Of a DNA stretch of 54,447 nucleotides, positions 6,973 to 15,201 are shown piece by piece (positions within the stretch are counted from its first letter, which is position 1; the number at the start of each line of letters is the position of its first letter). A program made the translations under genes and the position numbers. The DNA lies in the IMG/VR virus record IMGVR_UViG_3300037099_000532, positions 1-54,447 of that record. One strand, given 5' to 3'. The notes beneath the pieces are model-generated. The model was not told where the DNA came from. It saw only the letters and a program-made list of their open reading frames with translations, and did not search any database. This stretch comes from a virus.

Positions 6973-7398
6973 TCAGTCGATCACGATCGCCGCGGCGGCG
7001 GCGATCAGCGCCGTGACTTGCGCGGCGGTCAGCGGCGACGGGACGGCTGCGGCGAGCGCCAGCAGTGCTTTCGAGTCGGCGGGGATTTGGTTGGCCCCGA
7101 CGGCGAAGAACGCCGTCAGAGCGGCATTGTTCTGCGCCTGCACGGCGGCCTGCACTTGCGCCCAGGTCGGCGGCGCGAAGCCGAGCGCGGCGGGCGGATC
7201 GTTGCACACGACCTCGAGCTGCCACAGCAGCGCGGTCGGGACCGGCGCGGAGGCAAGCGGCGCCGGACTCGGCGTATTCCCGACGGCAAGCCAAGCCTGT
7301 ATATCAGCGCTGCTGACGAGACGGCTCTCCATCGACCCGTCGGCGTTCACGCGCACGACGGCAGTGTTCGAGTCGTCCGTATATTGCCAGCCGCTCAT
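6973..7398 (-). CDS. Tail-fibre-associated protein
   Basis: 141 residues. The N-terminal part (SGWQYTDDSNTAVVRVNADG, then IQAWLAVGNTPSPA) has the layout of short proteins encoded next to tail fibres in many phages; the rest is Ala-rich and helical (VQAAVQAQNNAALTAFFAVG). Its ATG overlaps the TGA of the upstream secreted protein gene (ATGA). It probably helps fibre assembly or forms part of the fibre; inference from position and layout. Confidence 0.55.
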   Translation of the reverse strand: MSGWQYTDDSNTAVVRVNADGSMESRLVSSADIQAWLAVGNTPSPAPLASAPVPTALLWQLEVVCNDPPAALGFAPPTWAQVQAAVQAQNNAALTAFFAVGANQIPADSKALLALAAAVPSPLTAAQVTALIAAAAAIVID

Positions 7399-8543
7399 AG
7401 TTCGGCTCCGGTGAAATAGAATGACGTCGGCGTCATATCCAATTGGAAGAGGTATCCCGCCGTGAAGCTCGCGGTGGCGGTTGCGACGTAGATTCTCGCC
7501 GCGGACACGCTCACGCTGCCATTGATCGACAGTGCGCTCAAGGCGACGGGCGCCACGATGCTATCCTCGGTCGCCCAGATATTGGCGACCGTTCCGACAA
7601 TAACGCCGGTGACGGGAACCCGAGTTGGGATCGAAAAAAATACCGTAAAGTAACCGTGCGACGAGTCCCCAAACTCTCCAAGGCCGGGAAGCCGCCCGCT
7701 CGTAAACGCCGGCAAGTATCGTTGGGACTGCGCCAGCTCGACGCCGATCGGCCGCAGCTCCGGCGGCGGAACGGCTGCGGCGATCGCGTTGTTCGTCATG
7801 CCGGGCGTGGGGCGGAAGTCCGGCGCGGCGACCATGCATTTGACGGACGACGAGGCGAAAGCGGCGTTGCAATCGATGTCCACCTCGACGCCGTTGGCCG
7901 CATTGGCGTTCGGCGTCCAGGTGTAGGTCTCCAGGCACCACGTCGCGGTCGCGCAGGCCGTCAAGCTCGTCGCGCCCAGATCCGCGGTCGCGCCGGAATT
8001 GTTGGCGCAGTCGAACTTGTTGGTCCCACCATTCCATGTGTCCGCCGCCGTCGCGACGCACTCGACGATCTTCGGCGTGACCGTCGATCCGGTGTTCTGG
8101 TAGTACCAGAATTGCAGCGTCGAAACGACGCCCGCCACCGGCGACGCCATGAAGCTTTCAACGCGCTGGCCGATCTTGATGTCCGTGTTCGACGCGACGC
8201 CGTCGCACTCCAGCGCGTATTTGACGCCGACGCCGCTCGGGACGGTCGTCGATTGCTTGCAGGTCGCCGCGGCGCCGAAGCTGTAGCCAATCCAGCCATC
8301 GAGCGTGTAGCTCGGCGCACTGGCGATCGTCGTCGTCGTCGCCAGTCCCGACGCTCCGCGCTGCGCGACTTCCATCTTCGTGTTGCGGAAGACGTTGAGG
8401 AAGCCGCCGGGCATGTGCTGCGAAAGGAAGGACAGCGAAAGCGGCGACGGAGGCGGATTGGAAACGCCGTCGGCCGCCGCGCCGACGGGCGCCGCAGCGA
8501 GCGAGATGGCGATGAGAACGCCGGCGAGGATCTTGCGGAACAT
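7395..8543 (-). CDS. Exported or virion fibre protein, Thr/Ser-rich
   Basis: 382 residues. The first 25 residues form a classical signal peptide (FRKILAGVLIAISLAAAPVGAAA), odd for a virion protein. The remainder is beta-rich with Ser/Thr and several Cys (ATCKQST, ALECDGV, IVECVAT, DIDCNAA, VKCMVAA) that could form disulphides outside the cytoplasm. The middle (about 60-240) resembles a jelly-roll carbohydrate-binding module. It lies between two fibre-type genes, so it is probably a receptor-binding or periplasm/surface-displayed glycan-binding protein. No family identified with certainty. Confidence 0.6.
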   Translation of the reverse strand: MFRKILAGVLIAISLAAAPVGAAADGVSNPPPSPLSLSFLSQHMPGGFLNVFRNTKMEVAQRGASGLATTTTIASAPSYTLDGWIGYSFGAAATCKQSTTVPSGVGVKYALECDGVASNTDIKIGQRVESFMASPVAGVVSTLQFWYYQNTGSTVTPKIVECVATAADTWNGGTNKFDCANNSGATADLGATSLTACATATWCLETYTWTPNANAANGVEVDIDCNAAFASSSVKCMVAAPDFRPTPGMTNNAIAAAVPPPELRPIGVELAQSQRYLPAFTSGRLPGLGEFGDSSHGYFTVFFSIPTRVPVTGVIVGTVANIWATEDSIVAPVALSALSINGSVSVSAARIYVATATASFTAGYLFQLDMTPTSFYFTGAEL

Positions 8544-8558
8544 TGTTGCCCCTCGCGG

Positions 8559-9185
8559 TCAGGCGTTGACGCCGACGATACGGATCGCCGCCGGCGCGAC
8601 GATCGCGGTCGGCGGCGCGGCGGCGTTGATCTCGGCCACCGTCGCCGCGATCGCCGTCTCGAAGGCGGTCAACGCCGCCGCCAGCGCGGCGGGCGTCGTC
8701 GCGGCGTCCACCGCATCGTCGAGCGTCGCCAGCGCGGCCGAGAGATCGAGGTCCGCGCCCTGCATCGCCACGACCAGCGTCGCGAATGCGCTCGCCGGCA
8801 GACCGTAGACGGCCGCCAGCGCAGCGAACTTGGCCGCCAGCGGCGCGATCGTCGGCGCTGCGCCGCCATTGCCGTTGACCATCGAGGCCGCGTTTTGGAA
8901 CGCCGACTGATGCGTGGCGTCGGGATAGATCTGCGCGACGACGCTCGCGCAAGCGCCGCTCGCCGCGGCGCTCAGCGCCGTCTTGAGTTGCGCCAGCGGC
9001 GGCGCCGGCGGCGGCCCGAAGGCGCCGTTGGCGTAGCTCATGCCGACTGCGACGGCTTGATCGGTCGGCGCCGAGACCAGCGTCGCCGCGACGGCGGCGG
9101 AGAAGATCGCCGTGAGCTTTGCACCGTCCGGCAATGCAATCATTTCGGCGACGACGCCGTCGGCGATGCGCGCGTAATTGGTCAT
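8559..9185 (-). CDS. Tail-fibre-type protein with 'NGAFGPPP' motif
   Basis: 208 residues. The start (TNYARIADGVVAEMIALPDG, then ANGAFGPPPAPP) matches the short N-terminal module common in proteins encoded beside tail fibres. The C-terminal two-thirds is Ala-rich and helical (AALTAFETAIAATVAEINAA) with one Cys. It starts one base beyond the end of the glycine-rich fibre gene. A fibre assembly or adaptor role is inferred. Confidence 0.6.
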   Translation of the reverse strand: MTNYARIADGVVAEMIALPDGAKLTAIFSAAVAATLVSAPTDQAVAVGMSYANGAFGPPPAPPLAQLKTALSAAASGACASVVAQIYPDATHQSAFQNAASMVNGNGGAAPTIAPLAAKFAALAAVYGLPASAFATLVVAMQGADLDLSAALATLDDAVDAATTPAALAAALTAFETAIAATVAEINAAAPPTAIVAPAAIRIVGVNA

Positions 9186-9186
9186 C

Positions 9187-10335
9187 TCACCACTCCAAGA
9201 GAACGGCGCCGTCAGCGCCCGAGCCGCCCGCCCCGGCCACGAGGTAGCAAGAGCCGCCGCCGGAGCCCGGCGCGACGGCGTTCTGCAGCGCTGGCGACGA
9301 AGGGCCGTAAGCCGCCCGGCCGCCGCCGCCGAGCAGCGACGCGCCGCCGAGGCCGCTGAAGATGTTCACTCCGGCCATGCAGTCCGAGCCCATGCCGCCC
9401 GACAGGTTGAGCGCTCCGCCGGAGCCGACGCCCGGGCCCCCGCCGCCGCCGTTGGCGCCGGTGTTGTTGCCGGAGAAGCCGCCGGTGGCCGACAGGCCGA
9501 GAGCCGACGAAACGCCCCCGTTGCCGCCGCTGTTGTTGCCTGAGGCGCCGCCAAGTCCGCCCTTGCCGACGATGATTGCGTAGGCCTGGCCAGGGATGAC
9601 CGCGACCCGGCCGATCGCCGCGCCGCCGGCACCGCCGCATCCGCCGGCCGTTCCCGACGCGCAACCGGCGCCGCCGCCGCCGGCGCCGACCACCGTCGCC
9701 TTGACGCTGTTGACCCCGGCAGGACAGGTCCACGTATAGGTTCCGTTGGCGTCCCAGAACGCGAGCGCCTTAGGCGCAGCGAGGACCGAGCCCAACCGCA
9801 GTTTCTGATTCGGATCGACGACCAGCTTGAACATGCCGTCGCCGGCCATGTCGCCGACCTGAATCGCCGAGCCGTCGGAGCGCAGGATCGTCGTCGCGCC
9901 GAGCCCGCTGATATTGGCGGTCGGCGTCGTCGTCGCGTTCGGGTTTGCGCCCTTGACGACCCAGATCGTTGCGCCGGGCTTGTACTCGAGCCACGCCGGC
10001 GTCGGATTGAGCACGAGCGCGTCGGCCGAGCCGGCGTCGATCGCGAAGCTGAACTGACCGCGCTGGATCATCTGCTGCACCCCGCGCAGCAGCATGCCGT
10101 CGGTGTGATCCTCGCTGACCACCGGCGCGCCGGCGATCAGATTGCCGTTGCCGCGCAGCAGCGCGCGCAGGTTGGCGATGATTTCGTTGAGTTCTTCGGC
10201 GGTGATCGGCGTGCCGCCGGCGCCGTCGACGCAATCCTGCAGGAACGTGTCGGCCGCGCCGAAGGTGCGCGTGTCGGAGGGCCGCGTCGTCACCGAATTG
10301 GCGACGCTCGAGCTCGGTCCAAACGGGTCGGACAT
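9187..10335 (-). CDS. Tail fibre with glycine-rich C-terminal receptor domain
   Basis: 382 residues; GGAGAACTGA precedes the ATG. N-terminal (1-60) attachment region, a beta-rich middle (ATIWVVKGANPNATTTPTANI, then FWDANGTYTWTCPAGV), then from about 215 an extremely Gly-rich segment (VVGAGGGGAGC...GGCGGAGGAA...GANGGGGGPGVGSGG) to the end. Gly-rich runs with regular spacing are typical of polyglycine-II bundles in phage receptor-binding tips such as T-even gp38 adhesins, whose variable loops contact the host. It directly follows gp48, the usual fibre position in Mu-like phages. Confidence 0.75.
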   Translation of the reverse strand: MSDPFGPSSSVANSVTTRPSDTRTFGAADTFLQDCVDGAGGTPITAEELNEIIANLRALLRGNGNLIAGAPVVSEDHTDGMLLRGVQQMIQRGQFSFAIDAGSADALVLNPTPAWLEYKPGATIWVVKGANPNATTTPTANISGLGATTILRSDGSAIQVGDMAGDGMFKLVVDPNQKLRLGSVLAAPKALAFWDANGTYTWTCPAGVNSVKATVVGAGGGGAGCASGTAGGCGGAGGAAIGRVAVIPGQAYAIIVGKGGLGGASGNNSGGNGGVSSALGLSATGGFSGNNTGANGGGGGPGVGSGGALNLSGGMGSDCMAGVNIFSGLGGASLLGGGGRAAYGPSSPALQNAVAPGSGGGSCYLVAGAGGSGADGAVLLEW

Positions 10336-10346
10336 TCAGTTCTCCT

Positions 10347-11003
10347 TCACGGCGTCGTCTGATAAACGATCACGCAATGCGCGCGCACGATGCGCGCCAA
10401 CAAGCATTGCAGCGGCGAAATGTCGGGCGCGCATGCGAGCGGCATGCCGGCCTGCATCAGCCCGGCGAGCGGCGGCGTCTGATAGGCCGCGCCGTAGGCC
10501 GGGCTGCCCGACAGCGAGACGACGATCAGCAGCGTCGCCGCCGGCGGCGCGGCACCCGCGACGGCGAGGCCGGCGAGCGCTGTTCCGGCGAGCGCGCCGC
10601 AAGCCGAGCCGTCGCGCGAGCAAGCAATCGCCCAGCCCGCCCGCGCCGCTACCGCCGCGTAATAGGCGCACTGGTTGCCGCCGAGCGCCGCGACCTTCGC
10701 GCACAGATCCGGGTAAGGGTCGCAGCCGTCGGGCAGTCCGTATTCCGCCATCCACAGATCGCGTGTCTCGTCGCAGCTGGCGCAGAAGAATTCCTTCTTC
10801 AGCGCGCACAGCCGTTGGTTGACCCACGCCCAAACGGCGGCGAGCGCGTTGAAGAACTTCCAGCGCGGTGAGTCCGCTTGCAGATCGCCGCCTTCGTGCG
10901 TGCGCCACGCCCGGCCGCGCGGCAGCAGGGCGATCAATTGCGGCACGATCTGCTCTTGCGTCGGGCAGATGTCGAAGGCGTCGGAGCCGTTGGCGCAGGA
11001 CAT
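10347..11003 (-). CDS. Baseplate protein, Mu gp48/YmfQ family (DUF2313)
   Basis: 218 residues from ATG 11003 (MSCANGSDAF). Extension to 11051 would add residues encoded by the heptamer repeat and is rejected. The N-terminal part (QIVPQLIALLPRGRAWRTHEGGDL) with a Leu-Pro-x-Gly-x-Ala-W core is typical of the Mu gp48/DUF2313 wedge family; a Cys cluster (LCALKKEFFCASCDETRD) follows. It forms the outer baseplate and connects to fibres. Order J > gp48 > fibre is conserved. The region between 170 and 200 is unusually Ala/Gly-rich. Confidence 0.75.
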   Translation of the reverse strand: MSCANGSDAFDICPTQEQIVPQLIALLPRGRAWRTHEGGDLQADSPRWKFFNALAAVWAWVNQRLCALKKEFFCASCDETRDLWMAEYGLPDGCDPYPDLCAKVAALGGNQCAYYAAVAARAGWAIACSRDGSACGALAGTALAGLAVAGAAPPAATLLIVVSLSGSPAYGAAYQTPPLAGLMQAGMPLACAPDISPLQCLLARIVRAHCVIVYQTTP

Positions 11004-11020
11004 AGGTCTCACCGTGGAAA

Positions 11021-11070
11021 GCGAGTGGCGAATGGAGAAAGGCGATTCCACTCGCCACTCGCTATTCGCC
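11021..11070. repeat. Heptamer-built palindromic repeat, copy A
   Basis: GCGAGTGGCGAATGG (11021-11035) is answered by a complementary arm CCACTCGCCACTCGCTATT ending in CGCC (to 11070). The arms consist of GGCGA(A/G)(T/C) heptamers and their complements. It lies between baseplate J and gp48, just upstream of the gp48 start. Four more copies lie between tail genes (19927, 21584, 21866, 22819). Confidence 0.8.
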
Positions 11071-11097
11071 CCTCCCCGGCGCGCAGCGCCGTTCGCG

Positions 11098-12249
11098 TCA
11101 CGCGAACGTCAGCGCCCCCAGCGTCGGCACGCCGCCGGTCGCGATCGCCACGTCAGCGGTCGGCGCGATTATCACCGCGCGCTGGTCGCCGGCGGAATTG
11201 GCGACCGCCTGCGCCGCCCACAGCGCGGCGAACGACGTCGGCACGGCGAGGAACGGCATGGCGGTCAGCATGCCCGCCGTCGCCGCATCGGCGCCGGCGA
11301 CGCGGCCGAGGCGCTGGAACGTATCGAGCAGCTCGGCCCGAACGGCGTTCTGCTGCGCCGTCGTGTTCGGCGTCAGCCCTTGCACTGTGACGGCGATCGG
11401 CTGCGCCGTCGGCGCGACGACCGTCACCTGGGCGTCGCCCGGCGCATATTGCGCGATCAGATTGGCGACTGTCGCGATATGGCCGGCGTCGGCGATCCCG
11501 CCGGAAAACAGCGCGTCGAACATCGGAAAGACGCGGATCGTTCCCGCGCCGTTATAGAGCCGCTCGACAAAGGTGCGCGTGACGCCGGGAACCATGCCGG
11601 CCCACGAAACGTAGTCGGCCGGCGCGCCGCCTTGGAACGGGTTGCGCTTGCGAAACAGGATGCGGCCGCGATAGGTCGACAGGTCGGACGTGTAGGGCGC
11701 GCCGTCTGCTTCGACGTCGAGGCCGTTGGTCAAGCCGTTGGCGTCGACCGCCGCCGTCGCGGCCGCCGCGCCGGAGCCCGACGCGCCGGAGACGATGGTC
11801 AGCGCCGTTCCGGCCTGCGTGTTGCCCGCCGCCGCCGCGTTCACGGCGACCACGGCGACATTGAACGTCCCGGCCGCGCCGATCGACCCGCCGGTCGAGG
11901 CGGTGAACGCCGTCCCGTCGAGCCGCTGCAATTGCGCTCCGGCGGCGATCGCCATCGCGTCGGGCGCGGTGACCACGACGTTGCCGCTCGCCGCGCTGGC
12001 GAGCTTGCGCGCCAAACCGATCTCCGCGCCGTGGTCGTCGAGATCGGACCCGACCGCCGTCAGGGCGAATTTGGCTCGCTGGACGTCGTCCATGCGGTTG
12101 AACAGCTCCCATGCCGAACCGCCGATGACCTTGGCGCTCGGGCCGATGTTGTTCGGCCACAGCCAGGCGTCGGTGCCTGGCAGATAGGCGCGGAACGCCT
12201 GCCGCGTCTTCTCGACGCACGCGGCGAGCGACGGGATCGAAAAGGTCAT
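11098..12249 (-). CDS. Baseplate J-like wedge protein (Mu gp47 / P2 gpJ)
   Basis: 383 residues. Diagnostic segments: AYLPGTDAWLWPNNIGPSAK, then FNRMDDVQRAKFALTAVGSD, DDHGAEIGLARKLASAASG, and a central Ig/beta region; then PADYVSWAGMVPGVTRTFV, a typical baseplate_J core. It builds the wedges that open during contraction. It sits between the exported gene at 12266 and gp48, in Mu-like order. The Ala/Gly-rich insertion around 120-180 is longer than in Mu and may be a surface loop. Confidence 0.9.
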   Translation of the reverse strand: MTFSIPSLAACVEKTRQAFRAYLPGTDAWLWPNNIGPSAKVIGGSAWELFNRMDDVQRAKFALTAVGSDLDDHGAEIGLARKLASAASGNVVVTAPDAMAIAAGAQLQRLDGTAFTASTGGSIGAAGTFNVAVVAVNAAAAGNTQAGTALTIVSGASGSGAAAATAAVDANGLTNGLDVEADGAPYTSDLSTYRGRILFRKRNPFQGGAPADYVSWAGMVPGVTRTFVERLYNGAGTIRVFPMFDALFSGGIADAGHIATVANLIAQYAPGDAQVTVVAPTAQPIAVTVQGLTPNTTAQQNAVRAELLDTFQRLGRVAGADAATAGMLTAMPFLAVPTSFAALWAAQAVANSAGDQRAVIIAPTADVAIATGGVPTLGALTFA

Positions 12250-12265
12250 CGCGGCGCTCCGCCGC

Positions 12266-13246
12266 TCAACGGGTGTAGGTGCAGAGAAAGCGATGCCCGG
12301 TCGTCGCTGCGTTGACCGAAACGGCCGCCTGGATCACCGTGCCCGCCAGGGTCAGCGTCGCGGAGCCGCCCGGCGCGAGATCGAAATAGTCGCCGGCGCC
12401 GGTGGTCGTCGCCGCGCCGGTCACGGAGCCGAACAGATCCTCGGTCGCCGCCACCGGGTTCTCGATCAGCAGACTCTTGCGCGAAGAATCCGCCGCCGCG
12501 GCGGTCTGCGCCGCGCCGCCGGTCGTGATCGTTCCGCCGCAGTCGGTCGGCGCGACCGCCAGCGGCGCAATCGTGCCGCCGGTCGCCTGCATCGGCGAAC
12601 CCAGCGCCGTCAGGATCGAGGTCAATCGCTGCGCCAGCCGCTGCATCTGCGCGTTGAGCGCGCACGAGGCGGTGTCGGTGGCGCAGGCGGCCGCGCCAGG
12701 CGCGCCGAGGTCGGTCTCGAGCTGCGACTCGGTGACTGCGAGGTTCGAAGCGATCAGCGACGTCAGCCGCTGGGCGATGCGCTGCAGCAGCGCGTTGACG
12801 TTGCACGAGCCGGAATCGGTCGCGCACGCGGTCGAGCCGGGCGCGCCGAAATCGAGGTAGAGACCCGACAGCCAGCCGCGAATGCCGGCCGCGCCGGCCG
12901 GCGGCGTCGCGCCGGTCGCGTCGGTCCCGTCCTGCGCCGCCCCTTGCGGCAGCGGCGGCAGGTCGGTCCCCGAGAACGGCAGACCGGTCGCCGGGTCGAC
13001 GGCGACGAAGCCGCACACCAGCGACCCGTCCGCCACCGCCCAGCAGTGCTCTTTCTGCGCGACGTGATTGCCGTCGAGGATGTTGAGGTCCTGCACGCTC
13101 GGCGTTTGCGCCGCCGCCGGCGCGACCGCCCACACCGTCATTGCGAGGAGCGCAGCGACGAAGCAATCCAGGCCGCGCCCCAATCCTTGGATGGCTTCGC
13201 TTCGCTCGCAATGACGGTTGTGGCCGAACAACATGTGTGGCTCCAT
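12266..13246 (-). CDS. Exported baseplate-region protein whose signal peptide comes from an interspersed palindrome
   Basis: 326 residues from ATG 13246, overlapping the gp46 stop (TGATG); ATG 13231 is also possible. Residues about 11-37 (HCERSEAIQGLG...LDCFVAALLAMTV) are encoded by the palindromic repeat at 13137-13215. They give a basic region and hydrophobic core ending WAVAPAAAQTPS, a good signal peptidase site (AAA/Q). The mature part has two similar segments (ACATDSGSCNVNALLQRIAQ and ACATDTASCALNAQMQRLAQ, each followed by RLTS-type ends) and a beta-rich C-terminus. This gene is absent from the standard Mu order gp46-gp47. Function unknown; secretion suggests a role outside the virion or at the surface. 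Confidence 0.65.
   Translation of the reverse strand: MEPHMLFGHNRHCERSEAIQGLGRGLDCFVAALLAMTVWAVAPAAAQTPSVQDLNILDGNHVAQKEHCWAVADGSLVCGFVAVDPATGLPFSGTDLPPLPQGAAQDGTDATGATPPAGAAGIRGWLSGLYLDFGAPGSTACATDSGSCNVNALLQRIAQRLTSLIASNLAVTESQLETDLGAPGAAACATDTASCALNAQMQRLAQRLTSILTALGSPMQATGGTIAPLAVAPTDCGGTITTGGAAQTAAAADSSRKSLLIENPVAATEDLFGSVTGAATTTGAGDYFDLAPGGSATLTLAGTVIQAAVSVNAATTGHRFLCTYTR
13137..13215. repeat. Interspersed palindromic element ('HCERSEAIQ' type) inside a coding gene
   Basis: GTCATTGCGAGGAGCGCAGC continuing to 13170 is answered by an imperfect complementary arm (13188-13215) ending GCTTCGCTCGCAATGAC; the central 17 bases form the loop. Such elements, recognisable by the translation HCERSEAIQ...CFVA..LAMT, are widely dispersed in alphaproteobacterial chromosomes. 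Here it lies in frame near the start of the gene at 12266-13246. Confidence 0.85.
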
Positions 13247-13881
13247 CAAGGCAGCAGCGGCGCGAGGCCGCTATTGACGGGATTGCTGAAATCGAGGCCG
13301 GGCGCGTCGTAGCGCAGCGACCCCGCCGGCGACGTCGGCATGGGGCTGAATTCCCTCGCCCAGATATTGTTGAAGCGGCGGTCGTAGATCTTGCTTCCGT
13401 TCCTGCCGTAGAGTTGCACGGCGAGATCGAGCCGGCTCGGCGGGTTGGCGTAGGCTTGCACGGCGACGCGGGCGCAGGCGCCCTGCCTCGCCAGCCCAGC
13501 GAGCGCGTCCTGGGCGAAGGTGACCGCCCAGCGCGGCGTCGCGACGGGATCGAGGATCGAGCGTTCGAGCAGCCACAGCAGCGAGCCGAGCGGGTCTTCG
13601 CCGAGATCGGTCCGCACGTCGACCGCGTCGCCCCACCAGCCGCCCATGTCGCCGTCGGGCGGCGTCAGCGGGTGGCCGTCCGGGCAGCGGCGATTGGTGA
13701 ACAACGAGTCGATCACCGCCGTGTCGAGCGGCCGCATCGCCTGCAAGCCGCCGGCGTTGTGCGGCTCGCTCGGCTGCGCGACCGCCCAATCGGCGAACCC
13801 GCCCTCGGAATTCCATACGGAATCCCACAACAGCTCCGGCTGCGCCGCGCAGCCTTCGTTGATGCGGACGTTGATGTCCAT
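13246..13881 (-). CDS. Baseplate protein Mu gp46-like
   Basis: 211 residues from ATG 13881, which overlaps the TAA of the upstream gene (TAATG). Phage gp46-family features: DGDMGGWWGDAVDVRTDLGE and GSLLWLLERS, followed by YANPPSRLDLAVQLYGRNGS. In P2 the equivalent lysozyme-like gpW protein stabilises the wedge at the sheath/baseplate interface. The position before gp47 fits. The C-terminal 40 residues (IYDRRFNNIWAREFS) are longer than in many homologues. Confidence 0.8.
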   Translation of the reverse strand: MDINVRINEGCAAQPELLWDSVWNSEGGFADWAVAQPSEPHNAGGLQAMRPLDTAVIDSLFTNRRCPDGHPLTPPDGDMGGWWGDAVDVRTDLGEDPLGSLLWLLERSILDPVATPRWAVTFAQDALAGLARQGACARVAVQAYANPPSRLDLAVQLYGRNGSKIYDRRFNNIWAREFSPMPTSPAGSLRYDAPGLDFSNPVNSGLAPLLP

Positions 13882-14690
13882 TACGGCGTCAAAGCCTCGA
13901 AACGGGTCGGCATGAACGAAGCGTGCGGCGCGGCGTTGCGGGCGATCAGGTCGGCGGCGCGGGTCGGATCGCCGTACAGCCGATAGGCCCACCACAGGCT
14001 CGGCAACGAGATCGCCGCCGACACCGTCATCACCGGCTTGGCGTTGATGATCGCCTGACTGAGATAGGCGACGCAGGCGTCGCGCGTCTTGATCAGCCCG
14101 GCCGCCCACGGCGCGTCGACCGCGCCCTGACATTGGTCGATCTCGCGCTCGAACCGTTCGACGCAATCGGCCCGCGCCGTGATCGCGCTTGGCCGGTCGG
14201 CATAGGTCGTCAGCACCAAGGCTTGCGCGTAGGCGCCGAGCAGCACGCCGCGCGACAATCGCGCGACGATCTGCAGGTTCTCGGCGTCGACCAGCCGATT
14301 GGCCGTCTGGGTCGGCGCCGCCGCGGCGTCGGCCGTCGCGTCGGCCTCGGCGGCGAACACGGCGACCGCGCTCGCCGGCGCCATCGCCTCCGCAATTCCG
14401 TTGGCGATGGCGAACAGTCCAGTCGCCACGCTCGGGTCGATCCCGCTCGTCTCGCTGACCAGCGTCGGGATGACGTTGTAGAGCGCGACCAGCGCGTTGC
14501 TCAGCCCGGTCACCGCCGCGGTCGGCGCCGACACGGTCGCCGACGACGCCGGCCCGGCGGCGACGGCGGTCTTGAACGCCGCCGCTTTGGCCCCGTCGAG
14601 CGTGTTGGCGGCGGCGATCGCCTCGAGCGTCGCGACGAGATCCTGCAACCCCGTCACGACGTCGGCGAGGACCCAATTGGGGTAGGCCAT
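13881..14690 (-). CDS. C-terminal half of a Mu gp43-type DNA circularisation/tail protein, as a separate gene
   Basis: 269 residues. The end SLWWAYRLYGDPTRAADLIA followed by RNAAPHASFMPTRFEALTP matches the conserved C-terminus of Mu gp43 proteins (Ser-Leu-x-x-Ala-Tyr-Arg-Leu-Tyr-Gly-Asp, then Arg-Asn-x-x-x-His-x-x-Phe-x-P), and the preceding helical part (RGVLLGAYAQALVLTTYADR, then DACVAYLSQAIINAKPVMTV) fits too. The N-terminal DNA_circ_N domain lies instead in 16283-16756, with hub and spike genes between. Classic gp43 is one chain of about 490 residues. It starts 7 bases after the spike gene stop and ends overlapping gp46. Confidence 0.7.
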   Translation of the reverse strand: MAYPNWVLADVVTGLQDLVATLEAIAAANTLDGAKAAAFKTAVAAGPASSATVSAPTAAVTGLSNALVALYNVIPTLVSETSGIDPSVATGLFAIANGIAEAMAPASAVAVFAAEADATADAAAAPTQTANRLVDAENLQIVARLSRGVLLGAYAQALVLTTYADRPSAITARADCVERFEREIDQCQGAVDAPWAAGLIKTRDACVAYLSQAIINAKPVMTVSAAISLPSLWWAYRLYGDPTRAADLIARNAAPHASFMPTRFEALTP

Positions 14691-14697
14691 GCCGCTC

Positions 14698-15201
14698 CTA
14701 AGGATTCGGGACGCCGGTGTTGGCGCCGCCCGGCGTCACGCCGCCGTGAACATGCGTCGCGCCGATGTCGAGCGTCTGATGGGTCACCGTCCCGCCGACG
14801 ATCGCCACGCCGGCGCCAGTGATCGTCAGGCTGACGCCGCCGACGACCAGCTCGATCGTGCTGGCGTGAACGACGCGCAGCTTCGCCTGCACCACGCTCA
14901 CCGCGTCGCCATAGGCGTCGTAGAGCACCGTGCCGCCCGCCGGCGTGTTGGTCGGCCGCTTGCCCGGATGTTCGAACCCGAGCGCATGCGCCCGGTCGAA
15001 GCCGCCGCCGAGCGCCAGGATCAACCCCTCGGCGCCGGCCGGCGGCACGCTCGACAGCCCGAAATGCTGGCTGCGCACCGCCTCGCCGATCGGCTGACCG
15101 GCGAGGCCGGTCAGCTTCATCAGTTGTTGCGGCCCGCTGTCGTCGACGCTCTGCAGCGCGGCGCGCAGCAGTTGCGAGCGGATGTTCGGGTCGTAGCTCA
15201 C
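14698..15201 (-). CDS. Central spike, Mu gp45 / P2 gpV-like
   Basis: 167 residues from GTG 15201, whose GTGA overlaps the hub gene stop. OB-fold N-terminal part (QQLMKLTGLAGQPIGEAVRS, then AEGLILALGGGFDRAHALGF), then a repetitive beta-helix strand region (AKLRVVHASTIELVVGGVSL). The C-terminal apex has the H-x-H motif GATHVHGGVTPGGANTGVP; in P2 gpV and phi92 gp138 such histidines bind an iron ion at the membrane-piercing tip. Confidence 0.85.
   Translation of the reverse strand: MSYDPNIRSQLLRAALQSVDDSGPQQLMKLTGLAGQPIGEAVRSQHFGLSSVPPAGAEGLILALGGGFDRAHALGFEHPGKRPTNTPAGGTVLYDAYGDAVSVVQAKLRVVHASTIELVVGGVSLTITGAGVAIVGGTVTHQTLDIGATHVHGGVTPGGANTGVPNP

Noticed and set aside
7443-9359. Very long plus-strand open reading frame over the fibre region
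   Set aside because: Arg/Asp/Gly-rich low-complexity translation opposite well-supported minus-strand fibre genes; a GC-driven shadow frame. The same holds for the plus-strand frames 16759-18900, 19546-22338, 21885-23807 and 23660-25030.
13882-14676. Extension of gp46 to a 476-residue protein
   Set aside because: The extra part is Arg-rich noise in the shadow of the gp43 C-part gene. The overlapping TAATG at 13881 marks the true start.
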